Source of the DNA: ZC4RG29 sp964521255
GTDB taxonomy: Bacteria; Bacteroidota; Bacteroidia; Cytophagales; Cyclobacteriaceae
Assembly: GCA_964521255.1 (NCBI GenBank)
Contig: CAZFRM010000001.1
Location: 1-64,000 of the forward strand
Length of the DNA stretch: 64,000 bases
Direction of reading: 5' to 3'
Shown here: positions 17,585 through 25,840 of the stretch, piece after piece
Position numbering within the stretch: the first letter of the stretch is position 1
How the letters are laid out: each line of letters opens with the position of its first letter
The notes under the pieces: model-generated
Told to the model about the DNA's origin: nothing
Databases searched by the model: none
The model's input: the letters and a program-made list of their open reading frames with translations, nothing else
Made by a program: the position numbers and the translations under genes

Positions 17585-19225
17585 ATGAGCATGACTCCTA
17601 AAACCAACCCCCTGCCCTGGTGGACATGGGTTGTTCCTCTTTTCGTTCTTCATCTTGGCAGCGAGGTGTCGGTGCTGCTTCGATATGACCAGGGAGTTTC
17701 TGCGTATTATGTACCAACGGCGATTTCAGTTATACTAATTTATTGGTGGGGACCATTAAGGGTACTGCCCGCTGTTTTTATTAATGCAACCCTCAGCACT
17801 ATTTTATGGGATGTTACACGCGTGTACCTCTGGCCGGTATATGCAATCACCGATGTGCTTCTCGCATTTCTTTCGTGGTATCTTTTTTTATATAAGGCAA
17901 AAGGTAAATTCTGGATACCGGATATTAAAAATTTACTCCAGTTCCTTTCATTAGGAATAATTGTACCTGTAATAGTTGAGATCATATACCTTGAAGCAAC
18001 ACAGATTTATTTTGGCGATCAAAATGCAGAGCAATTTGTAAATCATACTGTACTGAATTTGTTGAGCGAGTTCTCATCCAATTTCGGATTTACGCTCCCT
18101 TTTCTCTATTACATCACACCTTTCATGCAGAAGCGAGGGCTTTTGCTCTATTCAGTTGAATCTGAAACGCACCAATCCTTAAAGCAAAAGCATTACGTGG
18201 AGATTGCCATTATGTATGGGTTACTCATTTGCATGACATTCGTTTTGGCATTTGAAAAATACTGGTTTATGTATGGGTGTTTCCCGTTGTACGCCGCCAT
18301 TCGATTCGGTTTCGGTCAGGCCATTTTGATGAACTGTTATATTTTCTTTATTACGTACATCCTACCCTTACTGCTGCGATCAACTCCCAACACTGACCTG
18401 CAGATCGACATGGAATTCACATACATACATATTGGTACCAGTCTCCTCTATGTATTCTCCGCAATAACAGGAAGAGTGATCAGTGATTTGAGAAAGGCAG
18501 AAGAACAATTGCTATTACGGAATAAAGAGCTTGAAGTAACAAATAAAGAGTTAGATCGATTTTCCTATAGCGTATCGCACGATTTAAGCGCTCCATTAAA
18601 ATCCATTCTTGGCCTGGTGAACATTACCCGGATGAGCAACGATCAGCGTGACCAGCACGAATACATCACTAAAATTGAAAGCAGTGTTTTAAAACTGGAG
18701 TCATTCATAAAAGAAGTACTTGACTATTCCCGTGATAAACGCCAGGAACTTGTTGTAGAGCAAATTCAATTGAAGGAACTCTGTACCGAAATTCTAGACA
18801 GTCTCAAGTTCCTTGATGGATATCACAAAATACAAATGGATACAATTGATCTTAAGCCTGTTCAGATTAATAATGATAAAACTCGCTTAAAAATTATTAT
18901 TCACAACTTGTTAATCAATGCCATTCTGTTTCAAAAGAAATTTTCGGAACACAAGCCTTATATTAAGATTTCATCACGCCAGGTGAACAATATTATTGTC
19001 ATTAAAATTGAGGACAATGGAGAAGGTATAAAACCCGATCACCAGAAAAAAATATTTGAAATGTTTTTCCGTGGGACAAGCCATTCAAAAGGTTCTGGCC
19101 TGGGCCTCTACATTGCAAAAGAAGCCGCCAGTAAAATTGATGGGAGAATTTCAGTTTCCTCCGAGTACGGCAAAGGTTCAACCTTTACCATTGAACTGAA
19201 AAACTTACCCCTCAATTTAAACTGA
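17585..19225 (+). CDS. MASE1-domain sensor histidine kinase
   Basis: Membrane sensor kinase of 546 residues. About eight transmembrane segments (residues 12-300) form a MASE1-like sensor, recognisable by YYVPTAISVILIYWWGPLR. A short coiled coil (LLLRNKELEVTNKELDRF) leads to the HisKA helix with phospho-acceptor H332 (SVSHDLSAPL). The ATPase domain has DNGEGI near 476 and GSGLGLYIAKE. No response regulator is adjacent, so its partner is unknown. The end FFRGTSHSKGSGLGLYI closely resembles the kinase at 61052-62422. Confidence 0.88.
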   Translation: MSMTPKTNPLPWWTWVVPLFVLHLGSEVSVLLRYDQGVSAYYVPTAISVILIYWWGPLRVLPAVFINATLSTILWDVTRVYLWPVYAITDVLLAFLSWYLFLYKAKGKFWIPDIKNLLQFLSLGIIVPVIVEIIYLEATQIYFGDQNAEQFVNHTVLNLLSEFSSNFGFTLPFLYYITPFMQKRGLLLYSVESETHQSLKQKHYVEIAIMYGLLICMTFVLAFEKYWFMYGCFPLYAAIRFGFGQAILMNCYIFFITYILPLLLRSTPNTDLQIDMEFTYIHIGTSLLYVFSAITGRVISDLRKAEEQLLLRNKELEVTNKELDRFSYSVSHDLSAPLKSILGLVNITRMSNDQRDQHEYITKIESSVLKLESFIKEVLDYSRDKRQELVVEQIQLKELCTEILDSLKFLDGYHKIQMDTIDLKPVQINNDKTRLKIIIHNLLINAILFQKKFSEHKPYIKISSRQVNNIIVIKIEDNGEGIKPDHQKKIFEMFFRGTSHSKGSGLGLYIAKEAASKIDGRISVSSEYGKGSTFTIELKNLPLNLN

Positions 19226-19251
19226 ATACTACAGAAATAGATTTTTCTTCG

Positions 19252-19277
19252 AACGATAAAAATAGACTTATCGTTTT
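19252..19277 (+). terminator. Weak hairpin behind the MASE1 kinase gene
   Basis: AACGATAA (19252-19259) pairs with TTATCGTT (19268-19275) around 8 bases, followed by only TT then GATGG. AT-rich with a short U-tract, so a weak terminator candidate. Confidence 0.35.
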
Positions 19278-19306
19278 GATGGCTATAACCTTTAATACTA
19301 AACATC

Positions 19307-20227
19307 ATGGCCTTTCTATTCGAATCATTTGAAGACTGGAGAAATTACAGCGTTAACAAGAACCTGGCCTTGCACGAAGTTGTAATTGAGTATGAGCAGA
19401 CTCAAAAAGATCATGATATCAAACAAATCTATGACGGGCTTGCAAAAGCATGGCGGGTAATGAAAGAGGCTGTTCAAACAGGGCTTACCGAAAACATGAC
19501 ATCCCGCTCAGGCATGATCGATAATGGCGCAAAGAAAGTTTACCATTATCCTAAAGCAGTTTTATCTAAAGAATTTCAAAATCTTATTGCAAGGGCATTG
19601 GCTGCAAAAGAAGTTAACTCATGCATGGGCCGGGTTGTAGCTGCACCTACTGCAGGGGCTAGTGGTATCATGCCCGGAGTTCTTTATTCATTACAAGAAA
19701 TTCATGGAATTGATGATCAAAAAATAATTGACGCCATGCTTGTTTCAGCCGGTATCGGACTGATCATCGAACAACGCGCATCGCTCGCCGGGGCGGTTGG
19801 AGGATGCCAGGCTGAAACAGGCAGCGCCGCAGCGATGGCTTCCGGAGCAATTGTCTATTGCTTAGACGGAAATGTTGATCAGGTATTTGATGCTGTAGCC
19901 ATAACCATTCAATGTATGCTCGGTCTTGTTTGTGATCCAGTCGCGGGATTGGTGGAAGTGCCTTGTGTTGTTCGTAATGCAAGTGCCGCTGCTATTGCTT
20001 TTTCTTCAGCTCAAATTGCCCTTGCAAAAGTTGATAGCGTCATCCCTGTCGATGAAGTAATCGATGCTATGGGTGAAATAGGCGCAAGCATGGAAACGCG
20101 TTATAAAGAAACTGCCCTCGGCGGATTAGCAACTACACCAACCGCTCAACGAATCGCTAAAAAAATTCTGATTCATGATATAGAAATACTGCCGGACGAT
20201 ACAAAGGGAAAGACTACGGCTTCATAA
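19307..20227 (+). CDS. sdaAA: L-serine dehydratase, iron-sulfur type, alpha subunit
   Basis: Deaminates L-serine to pyruvate using an oxygen-sensitive [4Fe-4S] cluster. The 306 residues cover only the alpha domain: SCMGRVVAAPTAGASGIMPG, then GAVGGCQAETGSAAAMASGA, then CDPVAGLVEVPCVVRN, which carry the probable cluster cysteines. The beta (ACT-like) domain of the two-subunit form is not fused and not adjacent. It could use serine formed from glycine by the cleavage system plus GlyA. Its 3' end overlaps the convergent membrane-protein gene by 14 bases. Confidence 0.93.
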   Translation: MAFLFESFEDWRNYSVNKNLALHEVVIEYEQTQKDHDIKQIYDGLAKAWRVMKEAVQTGLTENMTSRSGMIDNGAKKVYHYPKAVLSKEFQNLIARALAAKEVNSCMGRVVAAPTAGASGIMPGVLYSLQEIHGIDDQKIIDAMLVSAGIGLIIEQRASLAGAVGGCQAETGSAAAMASGAIVYCLDGNVDQVFDAVAITIQCMLGLVCDPVAGLVEVPCVVRNASAAAIAFSSAQIALAKVDSVIPVDEVIDAMGEIGASMETRYKETALGGLATTPTAQRIAKKILIHDIEILPDDTKGKTTAS

Positions 20228-20672
20228 AATCAGGAAACACATTATTGCCAAATTCATAAATGATGAAGGACAATAAAACAGCCCACACGGAAGCACTAAT
20301 GAACATGTAAATAATCAGTTTGTCGCGTGGAGTACCGAAGCTGATGGCCAGTAACACTCCACCAATGGGAGTAAACAACACGGGAGTAAGTGCTGCAACA
20401 CCTGCAAGTCCATACTTCCTCCAGAAAACTACAAACTTTCTGTTCTTATCAGAAAAGCGCTTCTGTTTTTTAAAAAATCTGTTGATTACTTTTCTTTTAA
20501 TAAGATCACCAAAAAAAGCAAATGCCAGTACAACCGTCATCATACCGGCTACAGTAGTAAGAATGGTGGTTATCATATTCAACCTGGCAGCATATCCGCC
20601 AAAAGGACCAAGTATGAATTTCAACATGCTCGCAAAATAAACAGGTATTGCCCTGGCAATCTCTTCCCACAT
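20214..20672 (-). CDS. Small integral membrane protein (DedA-like or small multidrug export type)
   Basis: 152 residues with about four transmembrane segments. Between them lies a basic cytoplasmic loop (KRKVINRFFKKQKRF). The segment YGLAGVAALTPVLFTPIGG, then a second hydrophobic stretch, recalls DedA/VTT proteins or the small multidrug export family (PF06695 from memory); I cannot choose between them. No catalytic motif is visible. It is convergent with sdaAA and upstream of nothing it obviously works with, so its substrate is unknown. Confidence 0.7.
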   Translation of the reverse strand: MWEEIARAIPVYFASMLKFILGPFGGYAARLNMITTILTTVAGMMTVVLAFAFFGDLIKRKVINRFFKKQKRFSDKNRKFVVFWRKYGLAGVAALTPVLFTPIGGVLLAISFGTPRDKLIIYMFISASVWAVLLSFIIYEFGNNVFPDFMKP

Positions 20673-20730
20673 ATAGTTCTAAAGTAGTCCCTTCTTAGGT
20701 ATTTTAAAATTAAGTCACGATGTAAATAGA

Positions 20731-21375
20731 TTAGATTTTTTCTCCATACGAAAGATCACCCGCATCACCTAAACCCGGAACGATATAAAATTTATCGTTC
20801 AGTCTTTCATCGATACCGAAGGTCCAAATAGTGTAAGGTATTGTCATGTTAGCCTGAATATGCTGAATGCCTTCCGGTGCAGAAACAAGAGCAGCGATAT
20901 GAATATGCCGGGGTTGTCCGTGCCTTAGCAATGCCTGAACTGATTTTATAAACGAACGCCCTGTTGCCAGCATAGGATCGATAAGAACAATCTCTCTTTC
21001 TGACAAAGAGGGAGTCGCAAGGTAGTCAAGGTTTATTGTAATATCGTCTCCTCCCTCTTCCCGGTATGCACCAATAAATCCGCTTTCAGACGAATCAAAA
21101 TAGTTAAGAAAGCCTTGATAATAAGCAAGGCCAGCACGCATAACAGTAATTAGCACAGGTGACTTTTCAGGAATATTAATTGAAGTTTTTCCGAGAGGAG
21201 TTTCAACTATTTGACGAGTATAATTCAATACGCGAGAAATTTCATAAGCCATAATATTACCCAGGCGCTCCATATTTTTCCTGAATCGCATAGGATCTTT
21301 TTGTTTATTAACATCTCTCAATTCTAACAAAAACTGATTGGCGATTGAATTTTTTTCACTAAGGTTGTAAACCAT
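20731..21375 (-). CDS. upp: Uracil phosphoribosyltransferase
   Basis: Salvages uracil to UMP with PRPP. The PRPP-binding loop is LIDPMLATGRSF, near residue 132. The uracil-binding C-terminal segment is FYIVPGLGDAGDLSYG, the family hallmark. Length 214 is normal. It starts only 15 bases from the divergent M42-like peptidase gene, so its promoter must overlap that gene or its start region. Two more salvage genes, hpt and adk, lie 1.6-2.8 kb away. Confidence 0.97.
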   Translation of the reverse strand: MVYNLSEKNSIANQFLLELRDVNKQKDPMRFRKNMERLGNIMAYEISRVLNYTRQIVETPLGKTSINIPEKSPVLITVMRAGLAYYQGFLNYFDSSESGFIGAYREEGGDDITINLDYLATPSLSEREIVLIDPMLATGRSFIKSVQALLRHGQPRHIHIAALVSAPEGIQHIQANMTIPYTIWTFGIDERLNDKFYIVPGLGDAGDLSYGEKI

Positions 21376-21390
21376 ATTTCACTTTTACAT

Positions 21391-22341
21391 TTGAAAATTA
21401 AGGAAAAAAATATCGCTACTGAAACCTCATGGGAATTGTTGAAGAAACTTTGTGAGGTACCGGCGCCCTCCGGGCATGAAGGCCCTATGAAAGATTTTGT
21501 TTTGCAATACATAAAAACTGAAAAGAAAAAGTGGAAGGTGAAACCGGAAATATTTCATGGTGACGAATTTCAGGATTGTATTGTGCTGAAATTTGGCAAA
21601 CCCCGTACGGCTATCTTCGCGCACATGGATAGTATTGGTTTTACTGTGCGCTACTTCAATCAACTAATACCTATCGGAAGTCCTGATGCCGAGGCAGGAA
21701 CGCGTTTGATTGGGCAAGACAATCTGGGGCCAATTGAGTGTGAATTGGAGTTTGATCTTGAGAATCACGCCACGTATAAATTTGGCCGGAACATCGAACG
21801 AGGTACTTCCTTAACATACAAAATTGAATTTACCGAGACGAAGGGTCACATACAGTCGCCCTATCTTGACAATCGCCTTGGTGTATATAATGCTTTAAAA
21901 ATTGCAGAAGATTTAAAGGACGGAGTAATATGTTTTAGTTGTTGGGAAGAACATGGCGGCGGCAGTGTACCCTACCTTGCTAAATTCATTTATGAAAAAT
22001 GGAAGATAAAGCAGGCGCTGATTTCTGATATTACCTGGGCAACCGATGGTGTTGATCCTGGAAAAGGAGTGGTGATTTCCCTTCGGGATCGTAACATTCC
22101 AAGAAGAAGTTATTTGGAAAAAATCATGGAGATAGCAAAAAAGAATAAAATCGATTTTCAGTTGGAAGTTGAAGGGATAGGATCAAGTGATGGAAGAGAA
22201 TTGCAAACTTCTCCTTATCCTTTTGATTGGTGTTTTATCGGAGCGCCTCAGCAAAATCCGCATACACCGAAAGAGCGTGTCCATCAGCAGGATATTAGTA
22301 GCATGATTGAATTGTATCGTGTACTGATGAGGGAGCTTTAG
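21391..22341 (+). CDS. M42/M20-like zinc aminopeptidase
   Basis: Cytosolic metallopeptidase of 316 residues, probably a two-zinc aminopeptidase of clan MH. Visible motifs are the N-terminal CEVPAPSGHEG, the first ligand in FAHMDSIGFTV, the bridging aspartate in QSPYLDNRLG, the catalytic glutamates in CWEEHGGGSV, the ligand in DITWATDGVDPG, and the last ligand near PHTPKERVHQQD. The start is TTG 21391; no ATG occurs before GPMKDF, which is inside the conserved domain. It is divergent from upp and overlaps the convergent Uma2 gene by four bases. Confidence 0.85.
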   Translation: MKIKEKNIATETSWELLKKLCEVPAPSGHEGPMKDFVLQYIKTEKKKWKVKPEIFHGDEFQDCIVLKFGKPRTAIFAHMDSIGFTVRYFNQLIPIGSPDAEAGTRLIGQDNLGPIECELEFDLENHATYKFGRNIERGTSLTYKIEFTETKGHIQSPYLDNRLGVYNALKIAEDLKDGVICFSCWEEHGGGSVPYLAKFIYEKWKIKQALISDITWATDGVDPGKGVVISLRDRNIPRRSYLEKIMEIAKKNKIDFQLEVEGIGSSDGRELQTSPYPFDWCFIGAPQQNPHTPKERVHQQDISSMIELYRVLMREL

Positions 22342-22874
22342 AACTCAAAAATGTGATCTAAAAGTTTGGATGAAATCTTTCCAACACCTGTAAAATAATT
22401 TGAATAAGCACCTTTGCTTAATTCATACCCAATAACATCCTTAGTTACAGGATCAACAATCCAATATTCGTTGACACCAAATTTTTCATATAATTCTTTT
22501 TTCCTATGCGTATCATGCGTTTGATTTCCCGCTGACAAAACTTCAATAACTAAATCTGGAACACCGTGAATGTGATCTTTTATTATCCCAAGATTTTCTT
22601 TGGCGACAAAAACAATATCAGGTTGAACAGCATTCATGTGCTCATCAAGATACACATCAAATGGAGCTACAAAGACCTCGCCCAAATCAAATTTTTCAAC
22701 GTGAAAAAGAATCTTAGCGAGTAAATAGCTAACAATTTTTTGATGTTTGTAAAGTGGAGAAGGTGACATAAAAATATTTCCTTCAATTAATTCAGCTAGC
22801 GTTCCTTCCGGGAGCATTTGATATACTTCCATTATTGTTCTCGGCGGCCTCGTTATCAAATCCTTCATAACCAT
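22338..22874 (-). CDS. Uma2-family (DUF820) putative endonuclease
   Basis: 178 residues with the restriction-endonuclease-like core of Uma2 proteins. Active-site candidates are E27/E31 in LAELIEGNIFMSPSP, then AVQPDIVFV with the key aspartate, and GVPDLVIEVLSAGN with the aspartate and glutamate of the PD-(D/E)xK pattern, followed by KKELYEKFGVNEYWIVDP. Function is unknown; such genes are usually scattered singly. A second family member lies at 35190-35750. Confidence 0.88.
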   Translation of the reverse strand: MVMKDLITRPPRTIMEVYQMLPEGTLAELIEGNIFMSPSPLYKHQKIVSYLLAKILFHVEKFDLGEVFVAPFDVYLDEHMNAVQPDIVFVAKENLGIIKDHIHGVPDLVIEVLSAGNQTHDTHRKKELYEKFGVNEYWIVDPVTKDVIGYELSKGAYSNYFTGVGKISSKLLDHIFEF

Positions 22875-22952
22875 AAATTTACAACTTGATCAGTTCAAAT
22901 GCCAATATAAAGCCATCCTGAAAAAATTTCTGGAATTCACCAAAACTGCGAT

Positions 22953-22960
22953 TATCTTTG
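22953..22960 (+). promoter_or_regulatory. Putative housekeeping promoter (-7 element) of hpt
   Basis: TATCTTTG matches TAnnTTTG, 22 bases before the hpt start codon. The leader would be short, and the upstream -33 element is weak (CTGG). Confidence 0.5.
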
Positions 22961-22981
22961 CGCCCGCTATGCAGGTAAGTC

Positions 22982-23512
22982 ATGAAAATTAAAGATCTGG
23001 AGTTTGAAAACTTTATAACCTCCGAAAACATTCAGCAAAAAGTCACTGAACTTTCTGAGCAAATCAACAAAGCCTACAGGGACAAGGCGCCCGTTTTCCT
23101 TCCCATTCTAAATGGCTCATTTATTTTTGCGTCAGATCTTATAAAAAAGATAACCTTACCCTGCCGTGTTTCTTTTGTTAAGATATCATCGTACCAGGGA
23201 GTTCAATCTTCCGGACAGCTAAAGACCTTAATTGGCCATGAAGAAAGTTTTTTTCATCAGGACGTTATCATTATAGAAGATATAATCGATTCAGGGCTCA
23301 CACTTGAAAAAATCGTTGAAGAACTTCAAAGCCTCGGTGCAAAATCCGTTGAAGTTGTTGCCTTACTTCGCAAGAGGACAGCGCGTGAAAAAGGAATCAC
23401 AGCTAAGTTTATTGGGTTCGAAATTGATAATGAATTTGTGCTGGGTTATGGTCTTGATTACGATGGATTTGGCAGAAATCATAATGATATTTTCAAAGCT
23501 AAACCGGTTTAA
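22982..23512 (+). CDS. hpt: Hypoxanthine phosphoribosyltransferase
   Basis: Converts hypoxanthine (and often guanine) with PRPP to IMP/GMP. The PRPP motif VIIIEDIIDSGLTL is complete. The N-terminal part LPILNGSFIFASDLIKKI and the C-terminal VLGYGLDYDGFGRN follow the family pattern. Length 176 is normal. It is the first gene of a plus-strand run hpt-adk-obg-grpE-dnaJ, with adk 73 bases downstream. Confidence 0.95.
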   Translation: MKIKDLEFENFITSENIQQKVTELSEQINKAYRDKAPVFLPILNGSFIFASDLIKKITLPCRVSFVKISSYQGVQSSGQLKTLIGHEESFFHQDVIIIEDIIDSGLTLEKIVEELQSLGAKSVEVVALLRKRTAREKGITAKFIGFEIDNEFVLGYGLDYDGFGRNHNDIFKAKPV

Positions 23513-23585
23513 GTACAAATTATTATCTTGAACGTTCGACGTTAACAATACAAAGCTTCAACATTTATTCTTAATACATTCAGAC

Positions 23586-24155
23586 ATGATAAACATGATC
23601 ATTTTTGGCCCTCCTGGTGCAGGGAAGGGCACACAAAGTGAAAAACTTATACAACGCTATGGCTTCGTGCACATTTCAACCGGTGATCTTTTTAGGTGGC
23701 ATACTAAAAATGATACTGAACTTGGTAAACGCGTGAAAGAAATCATGAACAACGGCATGCTGGTTCCCGATGAAATCACTATTGCCATGTTAAAAGAAGA
23801 ATTAGATAAAAATCCCAATGCAAAGGGATTTCTCTTTGATGGTTTTCCGAGAACTGTTCCCCAGGCGGAAGCTCTTGACAAATTCATGGAAGAAAATAAA
23901 ACGGCAATACATCACATCGTTGCATTGAATGTTACGGAAGATGAGGTAAGAAAACGTATTGCTAAAAGGAAAACTATTGAGAATCGCGCCGATGATGAGG
24001 AAGATAAATTAAACAAGCGCATTAATGAATACTTTACTAAAACGGTTCATGTGCTTCCATTCTATGAAAAACAAGGAAGATTGAATTCGGTACATGGCAT
24101 CGGCGACATTGACGATATCTTCCAAAAGATATGTAGTGTTGTTGACAACAAGTAA
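23586..24155 (+). CDS. adk: Adenylate kinase
   Basis: Interconverts ATP+AMP and 2 ADP. The P-loop is GPPGAGKGTQSEKL, the AMP-binding segment FDGFPRTVPQAEALD, and the short lid contains RIAKRKTIENRADDEED. At 189 residues this is the short-lid form without the zinc knuckle. It is followed by obg after 32 bases and is likely co-transcribed with it. Confidence 0.97.
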   Translation: MINMIIFGPPGAGKGTQSEKLIQRYGFVHISTGDLFRWHTKNDTELGKRVKEIMNNGMLVPDEITIAMLKEELDKNPNAKGFLFDGFPRTVPQAEALDKFMEENKTAIHHIVALNVTEDEVRKRIAKRKTIENRADDEEDKLNKRINEYFTKTVHVLPFYEKQGRLNSVHGIGDIDDIFQKICSVVDNK

Positions 24156-24187
24156 CGAATAGGCTGTTCGCTAATGCAAAAAATACC

Positions 24188-25186
24188 ATGTCTTCTCCCA
24201 ACTTCATTGATTATGTAAAATTCAATTCCCGCTCTGGAAAAGGAGGTGCAGGATGCCTGCATTTTCACAGGGAAAAATTTATTGATAAAGGCGGGCCAGA
24301 CGGAGGTGATGGTGGAAAAGGTGGCAGTGTAATTCTTAGAGGCAATTCACAATTGTGGACTTTACTTCACCTGAAATATCGCAAGCACGTAATAGCCAGT
24401 GACGGAAAACCTGGCGAGTCGCAAAACTGCACAGGCGCCGCAGGGAAGGATGAAATTGTTGAAGTTCCATTAGGTACGGTTGCCCGGAAGGCGGAATCAG
24501 GGGAAGTGGTTTGCGAAATTACTGAAGATGGTCAGGAATATATTCTTTCGCCCGGTGGACGTGGAGGAAAAGGTAATGCCTTCTTCGCTACCCCAACACA
24601 CCAGGCGCCCCAACATGCACAGCCCGGCGAACCAGCTGTTGAAGAATGGGTCATACTTGAACTAAAACTTCTTGCTGACGTCGGCCTGGTAGGCTTTCCA
24701 AATGCTGGAAAGTCAACTTTACTTTCTGTTATCTCAGCAGCCAAACCAAAAATTGCAGACTATCCATTCACTACATTAACGCCGAATCTCGGTGTTGTGG
24801 CATATCGGGATGGGCGGTCTTTTGTGGTTGCCGATATACCAGGAATTATAGAAGGTGCTGCAGAAGGTAAGGGCCTTGGGTTGCGTTTTTTAAGACACAT
24901 TGAACGAAACTCTCTTTTGCTTTTCCTTGTGCCGGCAGATGCGAAAGATATTACAACGGAGTTTGAAATCTTACTGAACGAGCTTCAGAAGTACAATCCC
25001 GAGTTATTAGATAAAAAAAGATTGCTGGCGATTTCAAAATCTGATATGCTGGATGAAGAGCTAAAAGAGGCCATTAAAAAGGAACTTCCAAAAAACGTTC
25101 AGTCAGTCTTTATTTCATCTATCACCCAGCAAGGAATTACAGAATTAAAGGATCTTGTCTGGAAAAGCTTACACGACAATTCTTAA
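24188..25186 (+). CDS. obg: GTPase Obg/CgtA
   Basis: Ribosome-associated GTPase for 50S assembly and stress control. The glycine-rich Obg fold spans about residues 1-158 (FNSRSGKGGAGCLHF, DGGDGGKGGSV). The G domain has G1 GFPNAGKSTLL, G3 DIPGIIEGA and G4 SKSD. Length 332 shows that the variable C-terminal OCT domain is missing, as is usual in Bacteroidota. The gene is spaced for co-transcription with adk. Confidence 0.96.
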   Translation: MSSPNFIDYVKFNSRSGKGGAGCLHFHREKFIDKGGPDGGDGGKGGSVILRGNSQLWTLLHLKYRKHVIASDGKPGESQNCTGAAGKDEIVEVPLGTVARKAESGEVVCEITEDGQEYILSPGGRGGKGNAFFATPTHQAPQHAQPGEPAVEEWVILELKLLADVGLVGFPNAGKSTLLSVISAAKPKIADYPFTTLTPNLGVVAYRDGRSFVVADIPGIIEGAAEGKGLGLRFLRHIERNSLLLFLVPADAKDITTEFEILLNELQKYNPELLDKKRLLAISKSDMLDEELKEAIKKELPKNVQSVFISSITQQGITELKDLVWKSLHDNS

Positions 25187-25197
25187 AAATGCCATTA

Positions 25198-25230
25198 TGA
25201 CACAATGTGGTCTTTGGCAAAATTATTGAC
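25198..25230 (+). promoter_or_regulatory. Putative regulatory site and promoter of grpE-dnaJ, shared with dnaK
   Basis: A dyad-like TGACACAATGTGG (25198-25210) is followed after three bases by TTGGCAAAATTATTGAC (25214-25230), which ends 46 bases before the grpE ATG. The same two parts lie before dnaK (39482-39532). TTGGCA-N6-TTGA has GG-N10-GA spacing, one base off the sigma-54 GG-N10-GC pattern. No TAnnTTTG element occurs in this gap. Assigning it to a particular sigma factor is inference. Confidence 0.45.
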
Positions 25231-25276
25231 AACTTGCGCTTTAATTGTTTTATAAAATGTTTTAAGGCCTAAAACG

Positions 25277-25831
25277 ATGGATCATTCAATGAATAAAAAT
25301 GATGAAATGAACAAGCAGGAGGAAATTATTTCTGAAAATCCAAATCAGGATGGACAACCTGAAGAGATTCTTGAAAATGTAAATGGCGAATTGAAAAAAC
25401 TGCAGGAAGAATTAGCAGAGGCTAAAGACAAATACCTTCGGTTATATTCTGAATTCGAAAACTTCAGAAGAAGAACATCAAAAGAAAAACTTGAAATGAT
25501 TCAATCCGCCAATGAGGAATTGATAAAATCTATTCTTCCGGTTGTGGATGACTTCGAGCGTGCTGAGAAATCGGTTGCAGGCCTATCCAAAAAAGAGTTA
25601 GAAGGTTTTTTGTTGATCCAAAACAAATTAAAAAAAATCCTTGAGCAGTATGGTGCTAAGCCTCTTAAGCTTGAATCCGGAGATGATTTTGATCCCGACA
25701 AACAAGAGGCCATTACACAAATACCTGCTCCTGAAGAAAAACTTAAAGGAAAAGTGGTTGATGTTATTGAAAAGGGATATCAGCTTAACGATAAAGTGAT
25801 CCGCTACGCCAAAGTGGTAGTGGGTAATTAA
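25277..25831 (+). CDS. grpE: Nucleotide exchange factor GrpE
   Basis: Releases ADP from DnaK in the Hsp70 cycle. 184 residues: an acidic N-terminal tail, a long coiled coil (LKKLQEELAEAKDKYLRLYSE), the core FENFRRRTSKEK, and the beta-wing domain with VVDVIEKGYQLNDKVIRYAKV, the family signature. It sits nine bases before dnaJ, as a two-gene operon, while dnaK is 14 kb away. The two loci share upstream sequence motifs. Confidence 0.96.
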   Translation: MDHSMNKNDEMNKQEEIISENPNQDGQPEEILENVNGELKKLQEELAEAKDKYLRLYSEFENFRRRTSKEKLEMIQSANEELIKSILPVVDDFERAEKSVAGLSKKELEGFLLIQNKLKKILEQYGAKPLKLESGDDFDPDKQEAITQIPAPEEKLKGKVVDVIEKGYQLNDKVIRYAKVVVGN

Positions 25832-25840
25832 TAAGATACT

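Noticed and set aside
23526..23570. Possible further repeat element between hpt and adk
   Set aside because: TTGAACGT and TCGACGTT resemble degenerate units, but the opposite arm is not convincing, so I do not list it.
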